From Symplocastrum torsivum CPER-KK1 (lineage in GTDB: Bacteria > Cyanobacteriota > Cyanobacteriia > Cyanobacteriales > Coleofasciculaceae): DNA of 64,000 bases. Below the pieces are notes generated by a model. It did no database searches. It had not been told where the DNA came from and was given only the letters and a program-made list of their open reading frames with translations. The first letter of the stretch is position 1; the number at the start of each line of letters is the position of its first letter. Location: positions 124,001 through 188,000 of the forward strand of contig JAHHIF010000005.1 in the NCBI GenBank assembly GCA_019358875.1, written 5' to 3'. Shown here in pieces: positions 55,092 to 63,643 of the stretch. Made by a program: the position numbers and the translations under genes.

Positions 55092-55541
55092 ATGAATCCT
55101 GAAATTGAAGAAAGCGGCTATTCTGAATACCCCAGTGACACGGATATGCCCAAGATTCTAGAAGGCAAAGGAGAAACTGAGCGTTTACTACCTGCAACGG
55201 TTTCTGTAAGCACCTCTAGTAACCAGTGGCAGGAGTATGGTGAACGTATCGCTGCGTTTCTCCAAGATCTGCCACGTTACGTCACACAGTTTTTTTCAAA
55301 CTACAAAGGACCTCTGGGAACGGTTGGTCTAATCCTGGCTGTTGTGATTACAGTCAAAGTGACACTGGCTTTGCTAGATGCGCTTGATGATATTCCTTTG
55401 ATTGCCCCGACTTTGGAGCTGATTGGCTTAGCCTACACAACTTGGTTCGTTTATCGCTACTTGCTCAGCGCTGCCAGCCGCCAAGAACTATCTCAGGACT
55501 TTCAGAATCTCAAAGAGCAAGTTTTTGGTACAGGTAGTTAA
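55092..55541 (+). CDS. CAAD domain membrane protein
   Basis: A 149-residue protein with the CAAD domain, first described as an appendage of cyanobacterial aminoacyl-tRNA synthetases and also found in stand-alone thylakoid proteins (CURT1 relatives). The polar N-terminus (1-60) is followed by an amphipathic helix (IAAFLQDLPRYVTQFF), two membrane helices (GTVGLILAVVITVKVTLALL, then LIAPTLELIGLAYTTWFVYRYL) and a C-terminal charged helix SRQELSQDFQNLKEQV. CURT1-type proteins bend thylakoid membranes, so a similar role is possible. ATG at 55092 is chosen over TTG at 55071. Confidence 0.9.
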   Translation: MNPEIEESGYSEYPSDTDMPKILEGKGETERLLPATVSVSTSSNQWQEYGERIAAFLQDLPRYVTQFFSNYKGPLGTVGLILAVVITVKVTLALLDALDDIPLIAPTLELIGLAYTTWFVYRYLLSAASRQELSQDFQNLKEQVFGTGS

Positions 55542-55619
55542 GAGGCAAACAGCCTGAACGTCCTACTCTTGATCATTCACGAAACTTAAACCCAACAGGG
55601 GGAGAATCATGGCATTTAC

Positions 55620-55664
55620 AGGCAGGAACTAGGCTCATATTTGCCTGAACCTGCCTTTATTTCC
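55620..55664 (+). terminator. Terminator of CAAD gene
   Basis: AGGCAGG (55620-55626) pairs with CCTGCCT (55650-55656), with an inner AGGC/GCCT (55631-55634 with 55643-55646), followed by TTTATTT. Confidence 0.65.
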
Positions 55665-55697
55665 TCAAGTAGTCGGTGTCGTCCGCCTTGATCATTC

Positions 55698-56252
55698 ATG
55701 AAATCTCTAGAATTCACTGATTCAAAGCAAGAGCGAAAGGCTTTAGCCCAAGAGACACAAAGTGCTTCAGTGCAGCGTGTGCTAAGTGCGATCGCTTTAG
55801 GTAGCAACCTGGGCGACTCCTTGACTATTCTTAACAATGCCCTCAATGTGTTGGCTGATACAGCAGGTATTACTCTAGAAGCTCAATCTAGCTGGTATCA
55901 AACAGCGCCTGTCGGACCACCCCAACCAGATTACCTAAATGGTTGCGCCCTACTGGACGTTCAGCTAACGCCACAGGAACTGTTAGAAACCTTACTGAGC
56001 ATTGAAGCCTTTTTTGGTCGTGTACGCCGAGAACGCAATGGGCCAAGAACTCTTGACCTCGATTTACTCCTGTTTGATGATTTAATCCTAAACAGTCCTA
56101 TCCTTCAACTCCCTCACCCTCGGATGAGAGAGAGAGCGTTTGTATTAGTTCCCTTAGCAGAAATTGCTCCGAATTGGGTCGAACCGATTTCTGGAAAAGC
56201 GATCGCACAACTTGTCCAAAATTTAGACTGTTCTGGAGTCTACCGCTTGTAA
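55698..56252 (+). CDS. folK: 2-amino-4-hydroxy-6-hydroxymethyldihydropteridine pyrophosphokinase
   Basis: Transfers pyrophosphate from ATP to 6-hydroxymethyldihydropterin in folate synthesis. The 184 residues have SAIALGSNLGDSLTILNNAL, SSWYQTAPVGPPQPDYLNGC, the signature GRVRRERNGPRTLDLDLLLF with metal Asp pair, and HPRMRERAFVLVPLAEIAP. About 33 residues precede the core, more than usual; the ATG lies in a 17-bp direct repeat. A Nudix gene follows 54 bases downstream and may share the transcript. Confidence 0.96.
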   Translation: MKSLEFTDSKQERKALAQETQSASVQRVLSAIALGSNLGDSLTILNNALNVLADTAGITLEAQSSWYQTAPVGPPQPDYLNGCALLDVQLTPQELLETLLSIEAFFGRVRRERNGPRTLDLDLLLFDDLILNSPILQLPHPRMRERAFVLVPLAEIAPNWVEPISGKAIAQLVQNLDCSGVYRL

Positions 56253-56306
56253 AGGTTCATTAGTGTTTCATGCTTTAGTTCAACATCTAACCTTCTAATC
56301 TCTCCT

Positions 56307-56855
56307 ATGGCTTCAGGTCGCGAACCCCCACAACTGCTAAAACAACGCCTAGTCTACCAAGGTCGTAAGTTTAATTTTGAAGTTAGCTCCCTCCGTCTGC
56401 CTAATCGAGTTGAGGGAGATTGGGAATGTATTCGTCACCCTGGTGGCGCACTTGCCGTTCCTGTGACACCCGACGGCAAACTGGTGCTGCTGCGACAGTA
56501 CCGCTTTGCTATTCAAGGGCGGATTTTGGAGTTTCCTGCGGGTACTGTGGAACCCCACGAAGACCCGGCTGAAACGATCAAGCGAGAAATTGAAGAAGAG
56601 ACAGGCTACCACGCCAACAAATGGCAAAAACTCGGCGAATTTCCTGTCGCACCAGGTTATTCGGATGAATTCATCTACGCTTTTCTCGCTCAGGATTTGG
56701 AAAAGCTTGAAGCACCTCCTAGTCAGGACGCTGATGAAGATATGGAAAACGTTTTGATGACCCCAGAGCAGTTAGAACAAGCAATCCTTGATGGTGAAGT
56801 GATAGATGCCAAGACCATTTCCAGCTTTTTCCTGGCACGTCCCTTCCTCAAATAA
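56307..56855 (+). CDS. Nudix hydrolase, ADP-ribose pyrophosphatase type
   Basis: A 182-residue hydrolase. The Nudix box is complete: GTVEPHEDPAETIKREIEEE followed by TGY, supplying metal-binding Glu residues. The upstream strand VLLRQYRFAIQGRILEFPAG and the downstream PGYSDEFIYAFLAQDL match the ADP-ribose pyrophosphatase subgroup. It probably clears ADP-ribose or a related nucleotide sugar. Located 54 bases after folK on the same strand; Nudix enzymes also act in folate synthesis, but the EFPAG signature favours ADP-ribose. Confidence 0.92.
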   Translation: MASGREPPQLLKQRLVYQGRKFNFEVSSLRLPNRVEGDWECIRHPGGALAVPVTPDGKLVLLRQYRFAIQGRILEFPAGTVEPHEDPAETIKREIEEETGYHANKWQKLGEFPVAPGYSDEFIYAFLAQDLEKLEAPPSQDADEDMENVLMTPEQLEQAILDGEVIDAKTISSFFLARPFLK

Positions 56856-57049
56856 AATAAAAAAGAGATGTTAGACACTCCCAGACTGCAATCTCTGCCT
56901 GATGCCTGAATCCCACGTTTTATAAACGAGGGAGTGGCTCAATCTACTGAGAATCGGTATAGATAAAAATACAGCATTGAAAATTAAAAAAAGGATTCTT
57001 CAGCCTTTAATTTTTCATCCAAATTTCGCACTCTAGGCTATAACCTTTC

Positions 57050-58591
57050 CTAAGGTAGTTCCAACTGAGGCAAACTCACAACATAGCGATATCCTGACTC
57101 TAAAGAGCCTTCTATAGAAATTTGTCCCTTGTGGAGTTCCGCTAGCTTGCAGCTCAGTAAAAGCCCTAGAGCTTCACGGGAATCATGATTCCAGGGCTTC
57201 TGGTTTTGTTCCTGCGTCAGAGCTAAGGTTGCCCACGCCGCAGGGCTGGAGTATAGCGGATTATCAGGTAGCTGGTAATCACTCGCTGTAAATTCACTGC
57301 TTTTGAGCTTGTCCATCGTTAGTGAAGTTTCTAAAATATCAGACCCAGTAGCGCTGTCTGTTGTTGATAGTGAAGCGATACCCTCGTAGATTCTTGGTAA
57401 ACTGTCTCCTAGCCAGGGATGAAACACCCAAACGGCAATATTCAGTTTGTCGTTTCTACGCGAGACATGGATACGAATCTCGCTTCCTGTCTGTGCTGAG
57501 TGAATCACGCTAAAGACCAGATGATAGAGTATTTGCCGCACCTTGTTTTTGTCCAGCAACCAGATACGACTTCCAGGCTCTACCGACAACCGTATTTGTT
57601 GCTGCCGTTGGTTCGCTATCTTGAACAAGCTATGAATGGCTTGCTGACAGAGCATATCGATATCTACAGAGGTGAGATCGAGTTGCTCACTGATTTCATC
57701 CAAAACATTAAGGGCAACAATTTCATCAACCAGCGAGACCAAATGCTGACCACTGTGATGGATAATTTCCAAGTATTCTTTTTGTTTACTAGTTAAAGGT
57801 CCATAGACTTGGCGATTGAGTACACTTGCCATCCCCATAACAGAGGTTAATGGGGTACGCAGCTCCTGTGTTAGCTGAGTTAGTAGCTTGACCTTAAGCG
57901 AAACCATTGAGGAGAAGTGATCACAAAGACTATTCACTCCCCAGCTATCAGCTATAAAATTAGGCTTCTGCTCTTGGTTGTCAGGTTCTGTGAGCGACGG
58001 TTTAGATAGCCGTTGAAGAGAGCTAGTAGGATGCTCTTTCAAAACATGGTTCCGCTCATATTCACTCATACACCAACGAGCTGTAATCGCCAAAAATTCT
58101 TTATCCCTGGTGGTAAAGTCGCGAGGCTCCCAATCCATCACAGCCAATGTACCCAAGCATTGACCATCAGCGGCAAATAGTGGCGCACCAAGGTAAGCAG
58201 AAATACCATAGTGCTGAACGAGCAAACTACTGCTAAATACAGGGTTAGTCCTTGTATCGTGAATCGCTAAAACCTGATGAGTCTCAACCACATAAGTACA
58301 AAAGCCCTCTTGGCGCGGCAACTGGCGCAACTGTGCCAGTGGATTCATTAATCCAACTGTTGATAAACCAACTGCTGATTTAATCTGTACCTGATCTAGC
58401 GTCATAAAGCCCAAGATGCAGATTGGTGCATCTAAAAAGCGAGCGGCTATCTGAGTTGCTTCATCAAACAAAGCGACTGTCTCAACGGCGAGCAAATCGA
58501 GTTCCTTAAGAGTCGTGAGTCGTTTTTGTTCTCGTGCGCCTGGTGTCAACCCATCAAGCCGACAAAAGATTCTGTTTTCTGGGTTTGCCAT
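57050..58591 (-). CDS. GAF domain sensor-kinase-like protein lacking the phosphoacceptor His
   Basis: A 513-residue cytoplasmic protein. The N-terminus IFCRLDGLTPGAREQKR leads into a GAF domain (about 35-190; PICILGFM, LGAPLFAADGQCLGTLAVMD). The HisKA helix (about 235-300) reads LTQELRTPLTSVMGMASVL, where kinases have SHELRTPL: the His is Gln (CAG at 57866-57868, residue 242). The ATPase part (about 330-513) is degenerate, with no clear N or G boxes but a recognisable end SIEGSLESGYRYVVSLPQLE. It is probably a pseudokinase acting by dimerisation or binding. ATG at 58591 fits relatives (MANPENRIFC); ATG at 58609 is also possible. Confidence 0.85.
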   Translation of the reverse strand: MANPENRIFCRLDGLTPGAREQKRLTTLKELDLLAVETVALFDEATQIAARFLDAPICILGFMTLDQVQIKSAVGLSTVGLMNPLAQLRQLPRQEGFCTYVVETHQVLAIHDTRTNPVFSSSLLVQHYGISAYLGAPLFAADGQCLGTLAVMDWEPRDFTTRDKEFLAITARWCMSEYERNHVLKEHPTSSLQRLSKPSLTEPDNQEQKPNFIADSWGVNSLCDHFSSMVSLKVKLLTQLTQELRTPLTSVMGMASVLNRQVYGPLTSKQKEYLEIIHHSGQHLVSLVDEIVALNVLDEISEQLDLTSVDIDMLCQQAIHSLFKIANQRQQQIRLSVEPGSRIWLLDKNKVRQILYHLVFSVIHSAQTGSEIRIHVSRRNDKLNIAVWVFHPWLGDSLPRIYEGIASLSTTDSATGSDILETSLTMDKLKSSEFTASDYQLPDNPLYSSPAAWATLALTQEQNQKPWNHDSREALGLLLSCKLAELHKGQISIEGSLESGYRYVVSLPQLELP

Positions 58592-58609
58592 AATAACCCT
58601 TACCCCCAT

Positions 58610-58911
58610 ATCACTGCTTGCATCACAACCTCAGAAAGCCTGAAGTGTGAATCACTATATATAGCGTTCCCTAGTAATGTTCAGAACAAACATTATTGAT
58701 GCAAGAGTTATCGCTTGGTTGAAGAAGGCAGACGGCTTTTATGGAACCAATTGGAAGGGGATTCAGACCCTACCCAATTGGGAGCCTCCAATTCAAAGAT
58801 TTGGAGGGGGCTTGATACCCTTGCTCCCTTTCGGGTGCCAGAAGGCAGATGGCAATTGGGCATAAAAGCAAGCCGAAAAGCCCTCTGCCATCTGCCTCCT
58901 GTCTTTCTTTG
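58610..58911. other. Intergenic region with core-repeat copy B
   Basis: Filled largely by the second copy of the three-copy core repeat (58721-58907), which ends five bases from the gun4 stop. Short frames in it are repeat-derived and not called. Confidence 0.6.
58721..58907. repeat. Dispersed core repeat, copy B
   Basis: Left arm with GGCAGACGGCTTTTATGG, CCAATTGG units, the core GGGGGCTTGATACCCTTGCT and CCCTTTCGGG (58803-58835), then a right arm containing GGCAATTGGGCATAAAAGC, AAGCCG and CTCTGCCATCTGCCTCCTG, complementary to the left. The longest of the three copies. Confidence 0.7.
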
Positions 58912-59643
58912 TCAATTTTCACTTTTGGTCGTCCAAGCGGGGTGAGAGAGTAGAGATGCAATCACCCGCACGCCTCGTAGCTGATTGGAAAGAGGTAGAT
59001 GACCTCTGGGCGCACTGAGATCCCAAGTAAACTCATTGGGGTATCGAGTCCAATTATTTCCAGTCTTCCAGCCGATCTTAGGCCATAGCTTTTCCCAGTT
59101 TTTGCTCAAAGAAAGCCAAAGCTCCCGCTGAACAGAAAAGCCAAATTTACCTTGAGAGTGAATTAACCAAAGAGTATTAATGGTTTGCAAGTCAGCAATT
59201 GGAAAGTTGTCTACTTCCGAAAAGTACAGCCACTTTCTTTGAAGGGCGGTTGAACCTGCTAGCTCACAGAGTTTTTCTAAGGTAAGTCGGTCAGCGGCAA
59301 GAAAGTCTTGCTTAACGAGCAGTTGTTGCAGGGTTGTGTAATCAATGCCGTCTTCGGAACGCAAAGGCACAACGCCAGTCGGGAAATGGTTTTGTAGAAA
59401 CTCTCTTGTGCTTGGGGTGTCAGCGTCATAGAGGGCTTGGTAGACAACACCAGCCGTAAGGTTAGCAGGGTTTGACTGCTCCTTTAAAAATTCCATCAAG
59501 ACTTCTAAGCCAGCAGCACCCGTGCTGACCAGTTCTGGAATGACCTGAAGTTGTTTTTTTTCAGAACTAGACTGGAGCTGGCGCGTTAGCTCGGCAATCT
59601 TAGTAGAAGCTTCTGATACTGAGGCAGTCGTTTGGTCTGTCAT
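58912..59643 (-). CDS. gun4: GUN4 domain protein, Mg-chelatase activator
   Basis: GUN4 binds protoporphyrin IX and Mg-protoporphyrin and stimulates the ChlH subunit in chlorophyll synthesis. The 243-residue protein has a helical N-terminal domain (about 10-95, TKIAELTRQLQSSSEKKQLQ) as in Synechocystis Gun4, and the porphyrin-binding GUN4 core (about 105-225): LLVKQDFLAADRLTLEKL, FSEVDNFPIADLQTINTLW and GKFGFSVQRELWLSL, then NWTRYPNEFTWDLSAPRGHL. Length and two-domain layout match the known activator and not the multidomain GUN4 kinases. Confidence 0.93.
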   Translation of the reverse strand: MTDQTTASVSEASTKIAELTRQLQSSSEKKQLQVIPELVSTGAAGLEVLMEFLKEQSNPANLTAGVVYQALYDADTPSTREFLQNHFPTGVVPLRSEDGIDYTTLQQLLVKQDFLAADRLTLEKLCELAGSTALQRKWLYFSEVDNFPIADLQTINTLWLIHSQGKFGFSVQRELWLSLSKNWEKLWPKIGWKTGNNWTRYPNEFTWDLSAPRGHLPLSNQLRGVRVIASLLSHPAWTTKSEN

Positions 59644-59651
59644 GCAGCGAC

Positions 59652-59682
59652 TTGTTGGTTAGTTGTTAGTTGTTGGTTGTTA
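59652..59682. repeat. GTTAGTTGTTGG tandem repeat
   Basis: TTGTTGGTTAGTTGTTAG followed by TTGTTGGTTGTTAG, just upstream of gun4. Same simple family as at 31122-31177. Confidence 0.6.
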
Positions 59683-59744
59683 GATAGGAATAAGCAACAA
59701 CGGAGAACTAATAACCTCTTTTCCCTCTTCCCATTTCCTTTTGC

Positions 59745-60257
59745 TTACTCAGTTGAAGTATGGAGGATACGGTCAATAAGTGCGGTGGTTGAGGTTGGAA
59801 TTTCCACTTTCACTAATTCGATCCGTCCCCCATAGGCTTGAACAACAGGTGCTTCTGGTAGCGTTGACTGGCTATAGTCTCCCCCTTTTACATAAATGTC
59901 TGGCTGAAGTGCCTGGATTAAACGAGTGGCTGTGGTTTCAGAGAAAATCACGATACCATCTACGGGTTTGAGAGTTGCGAGAACTTCTGCCCGTTGTGCT
60001 TCGGGAACGAGGGGTCGGGGAGGAAATCCTGGTTTGTTGGGCTTAATCGTTTTTACTGACTGATCACTATTTAACCCCACGACGAGCGATCGCCCCAAGG
60101 ATTTGGCAACTCGTAAGTAGCGGACATGACCCGCGTGCAGCAGGTCAAAGCAGCCGTTCGTAAATACTAGGGGTCGCCACTGGTCAGGGGATGCTGCGAT
60201 CGCATATTGTAATTCACTTAAGCTATAGAGGCAGGGAATCATTGGGTCATTTGTCAT
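59745..60257 (-). CDS. rfaE2: D-glycero-beta-D-manno-heptose 1-phosphate adenylyltransferase-type enzyme
   Basis: Nucleotidyltransferase that forms ADP-heptose for lipopolysaccharide or surface glycans. The 170 residues carry FTNGCFDLLHAGHVRYLRVA with the HxGH site, VVGLNSDQSVKTIK, PEAQRAEVLATLKPVDGIVI and YVKGGDYSQSTLPEAPVVQ. This is the stand-alone C-terminal half of E. coli HldE. The kinase half is not adjacent. Upstream of gun4 and downstream of a response regulator on the same strand. Confidence 0.92.
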   Translation of the reverse strand: MTNDPMIPCLYSLSELQYAIAASPDQWRPLVFTNGCFDLLHAGHVRYLRVAKSLGRSLVVGLNSDQSVKTIKPNKPGFPPRPLVPEAQRAEVLATLKPVDGIVIFSETTATRLIQALQPDIYVKGGDYSQSTLPEAPVVQAYGGRIELVKVEIPTSTTALIDRILHTSTE

Positions 60258-60297
60258 CAGTCTGGAGGAGTCACTTTTTCTCTATACATTCACTGTC

Positions 60298-61014
60298 TTA
60301 CCTTTGGGTGGGATATTGATACCCCTCTTGATAAGCAAAGCGAATGAGTTGAGCGCGATTCTCTACTCCTAGTTTATTAAGAATGCTACTGAGATGAGTT
60401 TGAACGGTGCGAGGGCTGATAAATAAGCGATCGCTTATTTGCTTATTCGTTAACCCTTGAATCACTTCCCAAAAAACTCGCTCTTCTGCGGGTGTCAACG
60501 GTAAGCGGATAGGGGTTGGTGTTGTCTCGGCACTCGTGATTAAGGCTCCCTCTTCTGGGATTGGAGCTGAGGATTCATTCTCTAGCTGGGGAGGGGAGGT
60601 TCCAACAGTCATCTGCATCAACCGGACAATCTCCGAATGAATTCGACGCGATCGCTCCAACTGGGCTTCAATTTTGGCAACTAGTTCTCTAGGGTCAACA
60701 GGTTTGATTAAATAATCATCCGCTCCAATTGAATGACCATGAATTCGGTCTTCTAATTCTCCTTTACCCGATAAAAAGATAAATGGCATCAGTTGACCAG
60801 AGGGAGTAGCTCGTAGTCGGCGGCAAAATTCTAGACCATCCATCTCTGGCATCATGACATCAGAAACCACCAAGTCAGGTGGATTTTTGGCAAAAGCGAC
60901 TAAGGCTTCAACTCCAGAACTAACCTGTTCAACTTGGTACCCTCGATTTTCGAGGTAGCGTGTCAAGACAGTTCGCATTGTTCTATCGTCGTCAACCACT
61001 AAAATCTTTTTCAT
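60298..61014 (-). CDS. Response regulator, NarL/LuxR type
   Basis: A 238-residue transcription factor. The receiver domain (about 1-120) begins KKILVVDDDRTMRTVLTRYL and has the phosphoacceptor in LVVSDVMMPEMDG (Asp near 53) and the Lys in YLIKPVDPRELV. A linker (about 125-170) precedes the LuxR-type helix-turn-helix: TPAEERVFWEVIQGLTNKQI then SDRLFISPRTVQTHLSSI and LNKLGVENRAQL. All phosphorylation residues are present. No cognate kinase is adjacent; the GAF pseudokinase lies 1.7 kb away. Confidence 0.94.
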   Translation of the reverse strand: MKKILVVDDDRTMRTVLTRYLENRGYQVEQVSSGVEALVAFAKNPPDLVVSDVMMPEMDGLEFCRRLRATPSGQLMPFIFLSGKGELEDRIHGHSIGADDYLIKPVDPRELVAKIEAQLERSRRIHSEIVRLMQMTVGTSPPQLENESSAPIPEEGALITSAETTPTPIRLPLTPAEERVFWEVIQGLTNKQISDRLFISPRTVQTHLSSILNKLGVENRAQLIRFAYQEGYQYPTQR

Positions 61015-62073
61015 ATTCTTCCGGAGCCACCTTTCCTGCCAAATCCCAATTTAACTAGGGAGAAGCAATTTATCTTGTGCGTTTGGGATTAGGGTTTTAG
61101 AGAGAAGCAATGAGCTAAGCACCATAACTTTACTTAGCGTAGCCGCTCCTCCAAGAGATAGCGGTAAGTAGTCTCAACTAGTGCCTGACTTAGTCGGGAA
61201 AGAACTAACGCTCGTGAAGCGTCTGCTGCACCAATACCTGACGAGGGCTGGGCGATTCAATAAGGAAAGGTCGCCTTAGCTAAATCAAGCACCCTGCTCT
61301 TGAAGAGTGCGATCACGCTGACTAACGCTGAACTGAGTCCGGCGAGAGCTAGCGCTGCCACTAACGTCTACTTTAGATGCCCTACTTCAGCATAATGGCT
61401 GATTGCAAGCCGTGCCTAAAAGCTGTACCTGTTTAGCAAGGCTTTGTATATTCCCTTGTCGTTGACGTTTTGACAAAATCCTTAGCTGCACCAAAGCCTT
61501 CAAAACTGAGGCATATCTAAGTCAGAGCAGCATCTGATTAAAGACGGATACTCTGTTTGAATGGAGTTCAGAACGGAGGAGTTCAGGAGTTCAGTGGGGG
61601 CTTGTGACCCCTGCTCCATATGAGGTCGCTCCTATCTTCAGTTCGTTCTAAATTCAGAATTCTTCTGAACTTCTGAACTTCTGAACACAGCCACTCCTGT
61701 ATTCTTCTTGGTCAGGGAGCCTTATCATTAAGCAACCTTTGTTTTTCACGGCTAGCTTATAACTAACGACACAGAACAACAAATTCTGTTACAAATCCTT
61801 AAACAAACTCAATTTATTCAAACATTCTGTAACAGTTCTTTGATATCTAGCCTCAAAAGCCAAACGTTTCACTGACGGATAGCTAAGTGTTCCTCGCATT
61901 ACCAAAGATGACAAGGCTTCTACGCCATTATTTAATGTTCGTGATGATGTACAGCGTCATCGTGATGACTTATCTGCAAAAAAGCTTAATTCAGCTCCTC
62001 CTTCTGTAGAATATCTGCTAACTTTCCTGAATAATTACTGCTGACGCTAACCTTGACTTAACCAAACTGCTCT
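61015..62073. other. Largest gene-free stretch, with core-repeat copy C
   Basis: About 1060 bases between the response regulator and icd. It contains several CTAACGCT-like elements (about 61205-61375), short dyads such as CTGACTTAGTCGG, the third core-repeat copy (61563-61686), and the icd leader. No gene or RNA family was recognised. Confidence 0.55.
61563..61686. repeat. Dispersed core repeat, copy C
   Basis: Left arm of GGAGTTCAG units (61564-61594), core GGGGGCTTGTGACCCCTGCT then CC, and GAGGTCGCTCC (61594-61632), right arm CTTCTGAACTTCTGAAC with further copies ending at 61686. Arms pair with each other, although they differ from the arms of copies A and B. Confidence 0.7.
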
Positions 62074-63501
62074 ATGTACGAGAAAATCACACCACCCGAT
62101 ACAGGCTCTCGCATTACCTTCAAAGATGGTGAACCCATCGTTCCCGACAATCCGATTATTCCCTTTATCCGTGGAGATGGCACAGGTGTTGATATTTGGC
62201 CTGCTACCCAGAAGGTAATTGATGCTGCTGTCCAAGCAGCCTATGGTGACAAGCGCAGCATTAGCTGGTTTAAAATCTATGCTGGTGACGAAGCTTGTGA
62301 GAAATATGGCACTTATCAATATTTGCCTCAAGATACGTTACAAGCGATTCAAGACTATGGCATTGCGATCAAGGGGCCATTAACAACCCCAATTGGGGGT
62401 GGTATTCGTTCATTGAATGTCGCCCTACGGCAAATTAATGATCTCTATGCTTGTGTCCGTCCCTGTAAGTATTACCCAGGAACACCTTCTCCCCACAAAA
62501 CCCCTGAGAAGCTCGATGTGATTATCTATCGGGAGAATACAGAAGACATTTACCTGGGCATTGAATGGCGTCAAGGTAGCGAAATTGGTGATAAGCTGAT
62601 CGCTCTGCTAAATGAAGACTTGATACCTGCCACGCCAGAACACGGGAAAAAGCAGATTCCTCTTGACTCTGGAATTGGTATTAAACCAATAAGTAAAACT
62701 GGCTCCCAACGTTTGGTACGCCGTGCCATGCTGCACGCTTTACGGCTACCGAAAGGCAAGCAACAGGTGACTTTGGTGCATAAGGGCAACATTATGAAGT
62801 ATACCGAAGGAGCTTTTCGTGACTGGGGGTATGAGCTTGCTGTCAACGAGTTTCGGGCGGAGTGTGTTACGGAACGGGAGTCCTGGATTCTTAGCAACAA
62901 AGAGCGCAATCCCGATATCACGCTAGAAGAGAATGCCCGTCAGATTGAACCGGGCTACGATGCCCTGACACCAGAGAAACGTGCTGATATTGCTGGTGAG
63001 GTGGAATCTGTCCTCAATGCCATCTGGGACACTCATGGCAGTGGTCAGTGGAAAGAAAAGGTGATGGTAAATGACCGGATTGCTGACAGTATTTTTCAGC
63101 AAATCCAGACTCGACCGGATGAGTACTCAATTCTCGCCACAATGAACCTGAACGGAGACTATATCTCTGATGCCGCCGCCGCGATTGTGGGCGGCTTGGG
63201 GATGGGGCCAGGGGCGAATATTGGTGACACTTGTGCGATTTTTGAGGCAACACATGGTACTGCCCCAAAACACGCAGGGTTAGATCGGATAAACCCTGGT
63301 TCTGTGATTCTGTCAGGGGTAATGATGCTGGAGTTTATGGGCTGGCAGGAAGCGGCTGATTTGATTAAGAATGGATTGGGTGGTGCGATCGCTAATCGAG
63401 AAGTAACCTACGACTTAGCCCGCTTAATGGAGCCTCCCGTTGAACCCTCGTTAAAGTGTTCGGAGTTTGCCGAGGCAATCATCAAGCACTTCCATAGCTA
63501 A
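62074..63501 (+). CDS. icd: NADP-dependent isocitrate dehydrogenase
   Basis: Oxidatively decarboxylates isocitrate to 2-oxoglutarate, the carbon skeleton for ammonium assimilation in cyanobacteria. The 475-residue protein has [18 protein letters not shown], the substrate site [20 protein letters not shown] with phosphorylatable-type Ser and [45 protein letters not shown] and the metal/cofactor part [17 protein letters not shown] and [10 protein letters not shown]. The roughly 45-residue insertion after the large domain is typical of cyanobacterial enzymes. icd is often controlled by NtcA; no clear GTA-N8-TAC was seen just upstream. Confidence 0.97.
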   Translation: MYEKITPPDTGSRITFKDGEPIVPDNPIIPFIRGDGTGVDIWPATQKVIDAAVQAAYGDKRSISWFKIYAGDEACEKYGTYQYLPQDTLQAIQDYGIAIKGPLTTPIGGGIRSLNVALRQINDLYACVRPCKYYPGTPSPHKTPEKLDVIIYRENTEDIYLGIEWRQGSEIGDKLIALLNEDLIPATPEHGKKQIPLDSGIGIKPISKTGSQRLVRRAMLHALRLPKGKQQVTLVHKGNIMKYTEGAFRDWGYELAVNEFRAECVTERESWILSNKERNPDITLEENARQIEPGYDALTPEKRADIAGEVESVLNAIWDTHGSGQWKEKVMVNDRIADSIFQQIQTRPDEYSILATMNLNGDYISDAAAAIVGGLGMGPGANIGDTCAIFEATHGTAPKHAGLDRINPGSVILSGVMMLEFMGWQEAADLIKNGLGGAIANREVTYDLARLMEPPVEPSLKCSEFAEAIIKHFHS

Positions 63502-63562
63502 AGCTAACGTGCGTTCAAGTTGCATTTCGCTCTTGAGAGTTCAAGGGAAAGAGCTGAGTAGG

Positions 63563-63590
63563 GTAAGGGCGCACAGCTGTGCGCCCCTAC
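63563..63590. terminator. Large palindrome between icd and the Pro/Thr-rich gene
   Basis: GGGCGCACAGCTGTGCGCCC (63567-63586) is a perfect 20-bp palindrome, extended outward by GTA/TAC with one mismatch. This is a dispersed cyanobacterial palindrome and lies between convergent genes, so it may stop both transcripts. Confidence 0.65.
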
Positions 63591-63643
63591 AGAGGTTACT
63601 TCCCCTGCTTTTAGAACTGGTGGGCAACTTTCGTCGCAAAGGT

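Noticed and set aside
61200..61400. Structured RNA suggested by CTAACGCT-like elements
   Set aside because: The pairings are short and inconsistent; they look like scattered simple repeats rather than one fold.
62047..62331. Minus-strand frame with signal-peptide-like start opposite icd
   Set aside because: It lies entirely opposite the conserved start of icd; the hydrophobic N-terminus is a by-product of the icd codons.
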